This document shows, piece after piece, positions 1-8,395 of a stretch of 33,883 bases of DNA. How positions within the stretch are numbered: position 1 is the first letter of the stretch; every line of letters begins with the position of its first letter. The notes below the pieces were generated by a model that was not told where the DNA came from, made no database searches, and saw only the letters and a list, made by a program, of their open reading frames with translations. The translations under genes were made by a program, and so were the position numbers. The DNA is from Anaerolineales bacterium. Lineage in GTDB: Bacteria; Chloroflexota; Anaerolineae; Anaerolineales; DRMV01. The stretch covers positions 1 through 33,883 of the forward strand of contig JALUDX010000137.1 in assembly GCA_027053355.1 (NCBI GenBank), in the 5' to 3' direction.

Positions 1-1637
1 CGGCGGTCATCCTGCCGCCGATCACCGTGCCCGGCCTGAGCGACCTGGCCGCGGGCAACTGGACTACCGGCGAGAACGCCAACGAAGACAACAGCACCCA
101 GACCGACCCGGCGCTGACCCACAACTATCCCGATGGCCGCACGAACCTGACCTTTGATGTTGGCCTGCGGAAGGTGAACGGAGTCGCCACCAAGGGTGTT
201 TCGTCCACAAATCAGGCCTTCACTGAGGGCTATGACGTAGCCGTGGGTGAAATTCTCACCTACCAAGTGACCTTGCGCCTGAGCCCGGGCACGGTGAACA
301 ACCTGAAACTCACCGATGTGCTCGCTCGGGGCTTGGCCTTCCAGCAATGCGAAAGCATCACGGCCGAGGGTAGCCTTACTGCCAGCGCGGGCACGCTGGA
401 TAGCATCTGCCAGAACCCCACGGTGAGTGCTTACCCTGCCGGAAGCACCGACCCCGTTGACCAAGGGCGTCAGGTGGTGTGGAACTTCGGTTCGGTGACC
501 AACAGCGGCACCGACGACGCCACTCTTACCATCACCTACACGGTGGTGGTGTTGGACAGTGCAGGCAACACCTCGGGCGTAGACTTGGATAACAAAGCCG
601 TCTGGTCGTGGGATGCCGGAAGCGACGAGGCCTCTGCTCCGCCGGTGACGGTGGTTGAGCCGGCACTGGATATTGCAAAATCCGCAAAGCCGACCACGGT
701 CTTGCCGGGTGAGAAGATCACCTTTACCTTGGACATCTTCCACACTGCGGCAAGCCGCACTGATGCCTTTGACGTGGTCGTCAAAGATGCTTTGCCCACA
801 CAATTGCACTATGTGGCTGGCAGCCTGACGGCCGTCAGTGGGCCTACCCCCACCAGCATCGCTTACGACCCCGCCACGGCTACCATCCGGGTCACTTGGG
901 ACACCTTCCCCTTGGGTTCCTCGGCCCGTATCACCTTCCAGGCTTCCCTGGAAACGACCGGCGGCGACCAGGTGGCCAACAGCGCCTCCGTGGCCTGGAG
1001 CAGCCTCCCCGGCGACGTGAGCACGCCGCAAAGTTCCTACAATGATGCCTCGACCGAGCGTACTTACGACCCGGGCAGCGCAGTGGATGTCTATGGCGCA
1101 CACGACACGGTAACCGTTCAGGCCGAACTGCCGCAGACGGGCTTTGCTCCGGGACGGGTCACGGTTTTGCCTGAGCAACGGGTCAGTTACGATGCCTTGT
1201 CGGGCATGACCCTGGAAATCCCTGCATTGGGTGTGCGTATGCCCGTGGTGGGTGTACCTCGCGCCGACGCCGGCTGGGATCTGACCTGGCTGTGGGATAA
1301 AGCGGGCTGGCTGGAAGGCACCGCCTTCCCGACTTGGACGGGCAACACCGCGATTACAGCCCACGTTTACCTGCCTAACGGCGAACCTGGCCCCTTCTTA
1401 GGCTTGGGTAAATTGCGCTGGGGCGACCAGGTGGTCATCCATGCCTTTGGCAAGCGGTATGTGTACGAAGTGCGGGCTGTGAAACGGGTGAAGCCGACCG
1501 ACCTGCGGGTGCTTGGACACAAAGACCACGATTGGGTCACCCTGATCACCTGCCAGGGCTACAACGAGCGCGCTGGCACTTACCGTTGGCGCCTGGTAGT
1601 ACAGGCCGTGTTGGTGCGCATCGAACCTGAGCCGTAA
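1..1637 (+). CDS. DUF11-repeat surface protein fused to a C-terminal sortase domain (5' partial)
   Basis: The reading frame is open from the left edge, so the gene starts upstream. Residue numbers below count from the GTG at 27. The first ~45 residues resemble the end of an SdrD B-like domain (TFDVGL). Two DUF11/isopeptide-type beta-sandwich repeats follow at about residues 45-210 and 212-360 (DIAKSAKPTTVLPGEKITFTL is typical). Next comes LPQTGF (1128-1142), then a sortase domain at about 385-530. Its catalytic residues are visible: His in TAHVYLPNG (~446), Cys in TLITCQGY (~509) and Arg in YRWRLVV (~522). Sortases of this type are extracytoplasmic transpeptidases cutting at LPxTG-like motifs; here the enzyme and a candidate substrate motif share one chain. 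The gene ends in a strong terminator. The sortase assignment is confident; its class and substrate are not. Confidence 0.85.
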   Translation, partial: AVILPPITVPGLSDLAAGNWTTGENANEDNSTQTDPALTHNYPDGRTNLTFDVGLRKVNGVATKGVSSTNQAFTEGYDVAVGEILTYQVTLRLSPGTVNNLKLTDVLARGLAFQQCESITAEGSLTASAGTLDSICQNPTVSAYPAGSTDPVDQGRQVVWNFGSVTNSGTDDATLTITYTVVVLDSAGNTSGVDLDNKAVWSWDAGSDEASAPPVTVVEPALDIAKSAKPTTVLPGEKITFTLDIFHTAASRTDAFDVVVKDALPTQLHYVAGSLTAVSGPTPTSIAYDPATATIRVTWDTFPLGSSARITFQASLETTGGDQVANSASVAWSSLPGDVSTPQSSYNDASTERTYDPGSAVDVYGAHDTVTVQAELPQTGFAPGRVTVLPEQRVSYDALSGMTLEIPALGVRMPVVGVPRADAGWDLTWLWDKAGWLEGTAFPTWTGNTAITAHVYLPNGEPGPFLGLGKLRWGDQVVIHAFGKRYVYEVRAVKRVKPTDLRVLGHKDHDWVTLITCQGYNERAGTYRWRLVVQAVLVRIEPEP

Positions 1638-1670
1638 AGCGTACGCGCAGAGCGGCTGTGTTCAACATCG

Positions 1671-1704
1671 CGAGGCGCCGGCTAACCGGCGCCTCGTATT
1701 TCTT
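1671..1704 (+). terminator. Rho-independent terminator of the sortase-fusion gene
   Basis: A perfect 11-bp GC-rich stem (CGAGGCGCCGG with its complement, loop CTAA, 1671-1696) is followed by TATTTCTT. It lies 34 bp after the stop codon of the sortase fusion gene. Confidence 0.85.
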
Positions 1705-1922
1705 GTGAGCCCTCGTAATTGTTCAGCCTGGGAAAGAGGAAACCAAAGAGATTGTGCAGATTTCGGAGACTGTGTTATCTTGGCCCCCTGGGCCGTGTTG
1801 ACCTAAAAAATTCGTGGGCCTCTGCGACTATCTGGATGCGCCGTGGCCGATTCTCTTGTGGCTGAATGGTTGCGAGCCTTCGTTAATTTTTTGTACAGAA
1901 GGGGCTCTTGCAGGAGGATTTT
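1705..1922. other. Intergenic region with one R1-type repeat end
   Basis: 1715-1732 matches the left end of the R1 element family (GTAATTGTTCAGCC then TGGGAAAGAGG). The rest shows no gene, RNA or convincing promoter. The flanking octamer (GAGCCCTC) is not repeated after the opposite-facing R1 end at 2384, so these two ends are not shown to belong to one insertion. Confidence 0.4.
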
Positions 1923-2180
1923 TCAGTCCAGAGAACGGAGGGGACGGGTAGGTAAATCGTGGACGTAGAGATGCGTATTGTCGAACGCCTCGGCTACGCC
2001 CATTTGTACCAATAGCATCAAAGCCTTCTCGTCCGCCGTATCATAAGTATTGGCCTCAGGCATGGGAAAAAATTCCCCACTGATCAGGTCCTGCGCGTAG
2101 CCATTGCCCCAATCGTAAGCGATGATGCCGTTGCGGGTAACGAAAACCCACTGCCGGTTTAGCGGAAGTCCGCGAGCCAT
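1923..2180 (-). CDS. Hypothetical 85-aa protein
   Basis: I do not recognise a family. The ATG at 2180 is chosen because GGAGG lies 6 nt upstream on the minus strand; an upstream in-frame start has no such site. The protein (MARGLPLNRQWVF...) is soluble, without a signal peptide or membrane segment, and ends in a short basic tail. Aromatic residues (W, Y, F) are well represented, and its composition looks like a real small globular protein rather than a shadow frame. It stands alone between two opposed R1-type repeat ends (1715 and 2384), pointing toward the sortase gene. Function unknown. Confidence 0.5.
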   Translation of the reverse strand: MARGLPLNRQWVFVTRNGIIAYDWGNGYAQDLISGEFFPMPEANTYDTADEKALMLLVQMGVAEAFDNTHLYVHDLPTRPLRSLD

Positions 2181-2370
2181 AATGAGCCTCCAGCAGAAAA
2201 TGAACAGCGTCAATTTCTATCTTACCACGTCTGGGCAAAAGTGAGCCGCTGGGTTTTGGACGCCGAGGGCAGCAAGAGAGGCATCTGAGTAGCCAAGCGC
2301 CATTTACCCTAATCTCTCAGTGCTCCACCCCTCCCGTCTTCTGTGGTTTTCCGCCTGCGTCATCCGTAGA

Positions 2371-2384
2371 GACTGAACAGTTAC
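2371..2384 (-). repeat. R1 element end (solo, reverse orientation)
   Basis: GACTGAACAGTTAC is the reverse complement of the R1 terminus GTAACTGTTCAGCC with one or two changes. It is preceded by a phrase (about 2328-2370, TCTTCTGTGGTTTT...CCGTAGAG) that also precedes the R1 right end at 21972-21985. No 8-bp duplication was found for this copy. Confidence 0.6.
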
Positions 2385-2405
2385 CAGTCGCCCTGAGGGG
2401 TAAAG

Positions 2406-2411
2406 TATAAT
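2406..2411 (+). promoter_or_regulatory. Candidate -10 box for the GH5-like lipoprotein gene
   Basis: A perfect TATAAT lies 40 bp before the chosen ATG at 2452. The best -35 candidate (TTACCA, 2381-2386, 19-bp spacing) falls in the R1 repeat end and is weak, so the promoter may partly use repeat-derived sequence. Confidence 0.45.
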
Positions 2412-2451
2412 TCGACCGTCTGTGTTGCCTCGCAGAAAAGGAGCCTCGCTG

Positions 2452-3825
2452 ATGTTTTCTTTTCGGCTACACCATATGGGCGTGGTGCTGCTGTTCTGGG
2501 TTTTGGCCGTGAGCCTTTGGGCTGCCTGCCGTCCAGTCGCGCCTGCTGCGGTTCCCTCGACGGTGGAGGGGAACACCGCAACCGCGCCGGCACCCGAACC
2601 TTCGGCCGCTCCTGCTGCCACCCTCCCTGCGCCTCCCTCGCCTTCACCCTCGCCGATGCCCTCCCCGCAGGCTGATAAATGGGCGCTGTGGTCCGAGGGC
2701 ACCCGCCTGCGCGGCGCGAACATCTACCAGCGGCGGGTCTTCCCCCCGCTGGACGGCACCGACTTCCTCGGCCCAGGCCCCTTGGGGCCGCCTTACAGCC
2801 AGGCCGACTTCGACGCGCTGGCCGCCCAGGGCGTGAACTGGGTCAACTTTTCGGTGCCGGGGCTGTTTACCGTTTCGCCGCCGTACCGCCCCGACCCGCA
2901 GGTGGTGCGCACCATCGACCGCTTGCTGCAGATGGCCGCCCGCGCCCGTCTCTACGTGGTGCTTTCCGCCCGCACGGGCCCCGGCCGCAGCGAGTTTTCT
3001 ATCCTGCGGGAAGGCGCCGGCGATTGGTTCCCTAAGAGTTATCTGATCGAAACCGTGTGGCAGGATCCGGCCGCCCGCCGCGCCTGGGCTGCGATGTGGC
3101 GTTACACCGCGCAACGCTACGCCCACAACCCCGTGGTGGTGGGCTACGACCTGATGGTGGAGCCCAACGCAAACGACATCGTGGAGGTGTGGGCGCCCGA
3201 TGAATTTGTCGCCCGTTACCGCGACACCGGCTACGACTGGACTTCGTGGTATCCGCAGATCGTGGCGGCCATCCGTGAGGTCGACCCGCACACACCCATC
3301 CTGGTGGGGTGTATGGGCTACAGCGCGGTGGATTGGCTGCCCACCATGAAGCCGGTGGACGACCCGCGCGTGGTGTACACCGTGCACCAATACCAGCCCG
3401 ACGCTTACACCCATCAAGAGCCAGAGAACCACTTGCCCTACCCCGGCAAGTGGGCGGTGGAAGAAGGCGCGGCGCCCGAATTTTTTGGCCGCAGCCGTCT
3501 GGTCGCACTCCTTCAGCCTATCGCCGATTTCCGCGCTCGCTATCACGTGCCGGTTGCGGTCAACGAAACGGGGGTGAAGCGGTGGGCGCCGGGGGCAGAC
3601 GCGTTCATGCGTGACCAACTGGCCGAAATGGAAAGGCTGGGCGTCAATTACGCGGTGTGGATGTGGTACCCTGCCTGGCCCCCTTTGGCTTCTGGGGATC
3701 ATGCGTTTAACTTCCGCCTGGGGCCCGACCCGACCCACCGGCAAGATACGCCTAACGCCCTGTGGACGGTGTATCGCGCTTTTTGGGCGCGGAACCGCCT
3801 CCGGCCTGCAGCGATTCAGCCTTGA
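2452..3825 (+). CDS. Secreted GH5-like glycoside hydrolase lipoprotein
   Basis: The ATG at 2452 follows AAGGAG with an 8-nt gap and gives a proper signal peptide. The hydrophobic segment at residues 9-25 ends in SLWAAC, a lipobox-like site at Cys26 (Trp at -3 is unusual). A Pro/Ala/Ser linker spans about 27-75, then a TIM-barrel domain spans about 80-450. Glycoside hydrolase clan A landmarks are present: acid/base Glu237 in YDLMVEPN, His312/Tyr314 in VHQYQP, and nucleophile Glu372 in VNETGV. The length of 457 aa fits a GH5 domain plus linker. It likely acts outside the membrane on a beta-glucan or mannan, but the substrate cannot be read from sequence. The last codons (GCGATTCAGCCTTGA) resemble the R1 repeat end, so the C-terminus may be repeat-derived. 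Confidence 0.8.
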   Translation: MFSFRLHHMGVVLLFWVLAVSLWAACRPVAPAAVPSTVEGNTATAPAPEPSAAPAATLPAPPSPSPSPMPSPQADKWALWSEGTRLRGANIYQRRVFPPLDGTDFLGPGPLGPPYSQADFDALAAQGVNWVNFSVPGLFTVSPPYRPDPQVVRTIDRLLQMAARARLYVVLSARTGPGRSEFSILREGAGDWFPKSYLIETVWQDPAARRAWAAMWRYTAQRYAHNPVVVGYDLMVEPNANDIVEVWAPDEFVARYRDTGYDWTSWYPQIVAAIREVDPHTPILVGCMGYSAVDWLPTMKPVDDPRVVYTVHQYQPDAYTHQEPENHLPYPGKWAVEEGAAPEFFGRSRLVALLQPIADFRARYHVPVAVNETGVKRWAPGADAFMRDQLAEMERLGVNYAVWMWYPAWPPLASGDHAFNFRLGPDPTHRQDTPNALWTVYRAFWARNRLRPAAIQP

Positions 3826-4218
3826 CGAAGAGAAACCATAGATTACGCGTAATTGCCTACCCCAAAGCGCTGCAGGTCCGTAAATGCTCACCCAGAGAAC
3901 ATAGAAGGCACGAAGGTACGGAAAGTGTTTCCCTTCGCAAGCGCTTTTTGGAGTGCGGTGCCTTAGCACCGCTTTGGAAAGCGGCCCTTCGATGCACTCA
4001 GGACAGGCGACTCGTCGCCGCACTCCAAAGAAAGACTGCCGACAGAGGCGTTTTGCCACCACGTAGGTAATTACGATTACGCAGAAAAACATCCACAGAA
4101 TTTCACAGATGAGCACAAATTGGGTGCAGAACCCCAAAAAGCGCAACGATTATCCTTGTTTCTTGGCGCTCGTCGCGCATCCGTTGTCCTCCGCAGCCCA
4201 TTTTCCCCGGCGGGACAG
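3826..4218. repeat. Intergenic repeat region: R1-like sequence with nested R2 copy A
   Basis: No gene is seen here. An R1-like left end (3808-3821) overlaps the GH5 stop, and an R1-like right end (about 4209-4222, ACAGTTAC) overlaps the stop of the convergent gene. Between them lie R2 copy A (3849-4074) and the dispersed phrase TTCACAGATGAGCACAAATTG. The two R1-like ends are diverged, and their flanking octamers do not match. Confidence 0.55.
3849..4074. mobile_element. R2 element copy A, MITE-like, with perfect 8-bp target duplication
   Basis: The 226-bp element begins GTAATTGCCTAC and ends GTAGGTAATTAC (12-bp terminal inverted repeats, one mismatch). GATTACGC occurs immediately outside both ends (3841-3848 and 4075-4082), a perfect 8-bp direct repeat. 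Inside is a second inverted repeat (TTGGAGTGCGG ... CCGCACTCCAA). It has no coding capacity. GTAA termini with 8-bp duplications are the hallmark of IS66-family insertions, so this is probably a non-autonomous derivative. Confidence 0.85.
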
Positions 4219-4809
4219 TTACCTCAAACCGCAGTATCCTACCAACAACTGCCATAGGTCACCCATGAGCGTGTGACGAAGCCCTGTGCGGCTTTCGAGT
4301 GCTTCGTACCATGCTATCAAATCTGTTACCACGTCTTGCACTGTGAGCCAGAGGATGCGTTTTTCTTGGGCGAGGCTGGGGCAAACCTGCTGCCGCACTT
4401 GTTCGTCGAGCGCATGAACCACAAAGATGCGATGAAACGCGGTGGTGCTGAAAATCGTCGTTGCTGTCTCGTAATGCTCTTGGCGTAACATGCTGAAGCG
4501 CGCTTTTTCCCCCTTGGCAATGCATGGAGCACTGCCCAACGCCGCTACATCTTCGAGGAGCCGCTTTCCAAAATCTCGCCCGTGGGGATCGAAGTCGTGT
4601 TCGTCTTTGGTTTCGACGATTGCTCGCAGCACGGGCGTTCCATCGGGCAACGTCCAGGGGTGAAGATCCGGCCGCATGGCCACGAAATCTATGTCCGAAT
4701 GACCGTAAGACACTTTGACCGGCACCGATTCGGCCACAAGGCAGCCGTGCCGACTTTGGAGCCAGAAACGGGTGAGTTCTGCAAGGGCGTTGTTTCGAGC
4801 GGCCATCAT
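4219..4809 (-). CDS. Hypothetical protein with a PD-(D/E)XK nuclease-like motif
   Basis: The 196-aa soluble protein has an N-terminal half laid out like a PD-(D/E)XK nuclease core: a conserved-looking Glu (~27) in a helix, then SDIDFVAM (Asp39/Asp41) on a beta strand, then AIVETKDEHDF (Glu66-x-Lys68). This D...ExK order and spacing fit the fold, but the family is too divergent to name from sequence alone. The C-terminal half (about 100-196) is unassigned. Either ATG at 4809 or 4806 could start it; both follow a weak AAGGGG. No methyltransferase or antitoxin gene is beside it. The TAA stop lies in an R1-like repeat end, so the true C-terminus may have been altered. Confidence 0.6.
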   Translation of the reverse strand: MMAARNNALAELTRFWLQSRHGCLVAESVPVKVSYGHSDIDFVAMRPDLHPWTLPDGTPVLRAIVETKDEHDFDPHGRDFGKRLLEDVAALGSAPCIAKGEKARFSMLRQEHYETATTIFSTTAFHRIFVVHALDEQVRQQVCPSLAQEKRILWLTVQDVVTDLIAWYEALESRTGLRHTLMGDLWQLLVGYCGLR

Positions 4810-4957
4810 ACCCCTTAGGCAAGTGAAGGCAATGGGCGGGAACTATTCAGCCACCTGGAAATAGACCACGCACGGATAACGCCGGGGATGTGCTTCTGCG
4901 AAATCTGTGTAATCTGTGGTTTCGTTTCCCCCTGGACGGGGTCGAACGGCTGCAAGC

Positions 4958-6139
4958 CTACGCCCACGTGCGGGTGTCGTGGATGGGCTTGGCGTCGGCG
5001 GGCAGGTCGGCCACCCGACGCACTTGCAGGCGGAATTTGAGCGCGTCGCGGGCCGCCGCGGCCAGGCGTTCTTCCAGGTCGGCGGGCGCATCGGGGGCGA
5101 CGACTTCCAGGGTGAGGTAGTCTTTGTGGGCTGTGCGGGTGATCACGGCCTGCCAGCGCGCCACTTCGGGGAAGCGTGCCATCAAGTCGCGCAGTTGCCG
5201 GGGGTGCAGGAACATGCCGCGCACTTTGACGGCATCGCCGACGCGCCCTAACCAGCCCACCAGCCGCGGGCTGGGCCGCCCGCACGGGCAGGGGGCGGTG
5301 TTCAGCGCGGAGAGGTCGCCGGTGCCGAAGCGCACTAAGGCGTATTCCTCGTGCAGCACGGTGACGACCACTTCGCCCACTTCGCCGGGCGGCACGGGTT
5401 GGCCGCTGTTGAGGTCGCAGATCTGCACGATGACGTCGTCGGGGATGTGCCAGCCGTCTTCGGCCTCGCATTCGTAGCCTAAATTGCCGCACTCCGCGGT
5501 GCCGTAGCCCTGGCGCACGGTGGCGACGCCGCGGCTCTGCAGTTCCGCGCGCAGCGAAGGCGGCAGCGGCTCCGCGGTGACGAAGGCTTTTTCTACCTTC
5601 AGCGGCAGGCCGAGTTGGTCGGCTTTGTCTAACAGGGCTTTGAGGTAAGAGGGCAAGCCCACGTAGCCGTTGACGCCCAGGGCGTGCATGGCGCGTACTT
5701 GCTGTTCCTGGTTGCCCACGCCGCCGGGCAACACGGTGCAGCCCACCGCGCGCAGCCCTTCTTCGAACATCGCCCCCGCGGGGGTGAGATGATAGCCAAA
5801 GGCGTTGAGCACCACGTCGCCCGCGCGGAAGCCCGCGGCTTCCAGCGCCGAAGCCCAACGCCAATAGTCGGCGCGGTCGGCTTCGGGTTCGTAAATCGGG
5901 CCTGGGGATTGAAACACCCGTTTCAGCGCGCCAATGTCCACCGCCAGCAGGCCGCCGAAGGGCGGTTCTTGCGCCTGCAGGTCGAGCAGGTCGTCCTTGC
6001 GCAGCACTGGGAGGCGGCTGAGATCCGCTTCCGAGCGGATGTCGGCAGGGGAGAGCCCCGCGTCTTTCAGCCGGCGGGCAAAGGCCGGTGCGTGGGCGGC
6101 AAGATGGGCAATGAGGTCAGGGAGAGTCATCAGGGGCAT
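4958..6139 (-). CDS. PaaK-like (phenylacetate-CoA ligase family) acyl-CoA ligase
   Basis: 393 aa, of the AMP-forming adenylate-forming superfamily and closest in layout to phenylacetate-CoA ligase, though about 30-40 residues shorter at the N-terminus than typical PaaK. Visible signatures are the helix HAPAFARRLKDAGL, the YGTAECGNLGYEC adenine-binding motif, the RFGTGDLS motif, a CPCGR segment, and the C-terminal VRGMFLHPRQL hinge seen in PaaK. It converts a carboxylate, ATP and CoA to acyl-CoA, AMP and PPi in the cytoplasm. It is the last gene of the leftward liv cluster, 41 nt after livF, so it probably activates an acid brought in by the transporter. Whether that acid is aromatic or branched-chain cannot be told. 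Confidence 0.8.
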   Translation of the reverse strand: MPLMTLPDLIAHLAAHAPAFARRLKDAGLSPADIRSEADLSRLPVLRKDDLLDLQAQEPPFGGLLAVDIGALKRVFQSPGPIYEPEADRADYWRWASALEAAGFRAGDVVLNAFGYHLTPAGAMFEEGLRAVGCTVLPGGVGNQEQQVRAMHALGVNGYVGLPSYLKALLDKADQLGLPLKVEKAFVTAEPLPPSLRAELQSRGVATVRQGYGTAECGNLGYECEAEDGWHIPDDVIVQICDLNSGQPVPPGEVGEVVVTVLHEEYALVRFGTGDLSALNTAPCPCGRPSPRLVGWLGRVGDAVKVRGMFLHPRQLRDLMARFPEVARWQAVITRTAHKDYLTLEVVAPDAPADLEERLAAAARDALKFRLQVRRVADLPADAKPIHDTRTWA

Positions 6140-6180
6140 TCTCGCGAGGTTATGGGTGGGTAGCGGGTAGCAGTTGGCGG

Positions 6181-6972
<792 letters not shown>

Positions 6973-7019
6973 GGCATCCTCGCGGGGTAAGCGGGGGAGG
7001 GCGGTTCAGGGTGGGCAAA

Positions 7020-7052
7020 GTGGCGAGGGGAAGGAGGGCTTCCCCTCGCCAC
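7020..7052 (-). promoter_or_regulatory. Intra-operon stem-loop between livK and livF
   Basis: A perfect 14-bp stem (GTGGCGAGGGGAAG and its complement) with a 5-nt loop begins 13 nt after the livK stop. No T-run follows on the minus strand, so it is not a standard terminator. Such hairpins after a binding-protein gene commonly protect its mRNA or reduce downstream expression. Confidence 0.6.
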
Positions 7053-7065
7053 GAAAGGGTGTGGA

Positions 7066-8262
7066 TTACGGCGCGGAGATGTAGTCCGTGACCCGCGTCC
7101 ACTTGCCGTCCTTGACCTGGTAAATCCGCAGGGCGGTGTTGCCCCGGTGGCTTTGGGCGGTGAAGGTGATCGGCGCGGTCACGCCGCCGGTGTCGAAGTT
7201 TTTGATGGTTTCCAGCGCGGCTTTGATGGATTCGCCGGTCACATCACCTTTGGCCGCTGCGCGTTTGATGCCCTCGGCCATCACGGCCATGGTCCACCAG
7301 CCTTGCACGTAGTGCACGCCCTTGGCGTCCAGGCTGGAGCCGTGGTCTTTCAGCCATTTGGCGGGTGCGTCGTGGCCGGGCACCGGGTCGGTGGGCGGAG
7401 TGAAGGGGATGGTGCCGTACACGCCGTTGGCCGCGTCACCGGCCAGTTTGAGGAAGATTTCATCCGCGCACCAGTTCATGTTGATGAACTTGATCTTGCC
7501 CAATAGCCCCTGGCTTTTGGCGTCTTTGATGAGCACCGCGGCGGGGCTGGATACGGTGTGCACGATGACGTAGTTGGCGCCGAATTGCTGAATCTGCGCC
7601 AGTTCGGCCACGTAGTCGGTCGCGCCTTTGGGCATGGCGATGTGCATGAAGCCCACGCCGTGCGCGTCGGCAAAGGCCTTGGCATCGGCCACCGGCGATT
7701 CGCCGAAGGGGCTGTCGTGATGGATGAGCGCCACTTTCGGCGCGCCATCGTGACCGGAGGCTTTCCAGTCTTGAATGGCCCACTGGATGGCGATGATCGC
7801 CTGGTCGGAGTAGGTCACGCCGATGAGGAAGTTGTACGGCGCTTTGCTGATGTCTTTGACCAGATTGGCGGAATAGGACGCCGACATGTAGGGGATTTTG
7901 TCAGAAGCAATCTTAGAGCGTAGGGCTTCGGTATCGCCCGTGCCCCAACCCATGAAGGCCACTACGCCGTCGTTGACATACTGAGAGTAAAGTTGCTCGG
8001 CCTGGTCGACTTTGTAGGCGTAGTCTGCCCATTCCAAGTCGATCTGGCGACCGTTGATGCCACCGTTGGCGTTCAGCCAGGCCACGTAGTCGCGCACACC
8101 TTCGCTGTACGGCGTACCGACGTCGGAGGTCGGGCCGCTGAGGTCGAACAGACCGCCTACCTTGATGGGGCCCGCCGAGGCGCTTTTGCCTCCGCCGCCG
8201 CAAGCGGTCAGGGCGACGGCCGCCAGCGCAATGACGGCGATTACGAAGAACCATTTACGCAT
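7066..8262 (-). CDS. livK: Liv-type substrate-binding lipoprotein
   Basis: 398 aa, type I periplasmic-binding fold of the branched-chain amino-acid/amide family. The signal peptide ends in the lipobox LTAC with Cys21 followed by GGGG; the mature start IKVGGLFDLSGPTSDVGTPYSEGV is typical. AGGAGG lies 6 nt before the ATG at 8262. It should sit on the outer face of the membrane and deliver ligand to LivH-LivM. Two acyl-CoA ligases share this cluster; such mixed clusters often carry binding proteins for aromatic or short-chain acids, so the LivK name describes the family and not a proven amino-acid ligand. Confidence 0.9.
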   Translation of the reverse strand: MRKWFFVIAVIALAAVALTACGGGGKSASAGPIKVGGLFDLSGPTSDVGTPYSEGVRDYVAWLNANGGINGRQIDLEWADYAYKVDQAEQLYSQYVNDGVVAFMGWGTGDTEALRSKIASDKIPYMSASYSANLVKDISKAPYNFLIGVTYSDQAIIAIQWAIQDWKASGHDGAPKVALIHHDSPFGESPVADAKAFADAHGVGFMHIAMPKGATDYVAELAQIQQFGANYVIVHTVSSPAAVLIKDAKSQGLLGKIKFINMNWCADEIFLKLAGDAANGVYGTIPFTPPTDPVPGHDAPAKWLKDHGSSLDAKGVHYVQGWWTMAVMAEGIKRAAAKGDVTGESIKAALETIKNFDTGGVTAPITFTAQSHRGNTALRIYQVKDGKWTRVTDYISAP

Positions 8263-8395
8263 ACTTCACCTCCTGAGTGGGTCGGAAAGGGAAAGAGTGA
8301 AAAAGCAGGGTGATTATTCGGGCAGCAAATCATCCCATAGCACCTCCTCCGCAGCGATAGAACGCCAGCCGGCGGCTGCTGGCACGCGCAGCAGC

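Noticed and set aside
2551-2572. PSTVEG segment in the GH5 lipoprotein linker as a repeat insertion
   Set aside because: The DNA resembles a phrase often met in repeats, but the match is too short here to separate from ordinary linker sequence.
2644-4146. A 500-codon minus-strand frame across the GH5 gene and the following repeats
   Set aside because: Antisense to a gene with catalytic motifs and running through repeat DNA; it has no start signal and no recognisable domain.
3808-4222. Complete R1 element with its own target duplication around R2 copy A
   Set aside because: Both ends are diverged (GCAGCGATTCAGCC and a GGACAGTTAC end) and the flanking octamers TCCGGCCT and CTCAAACC do not match, so only R1-like ends are claimed.
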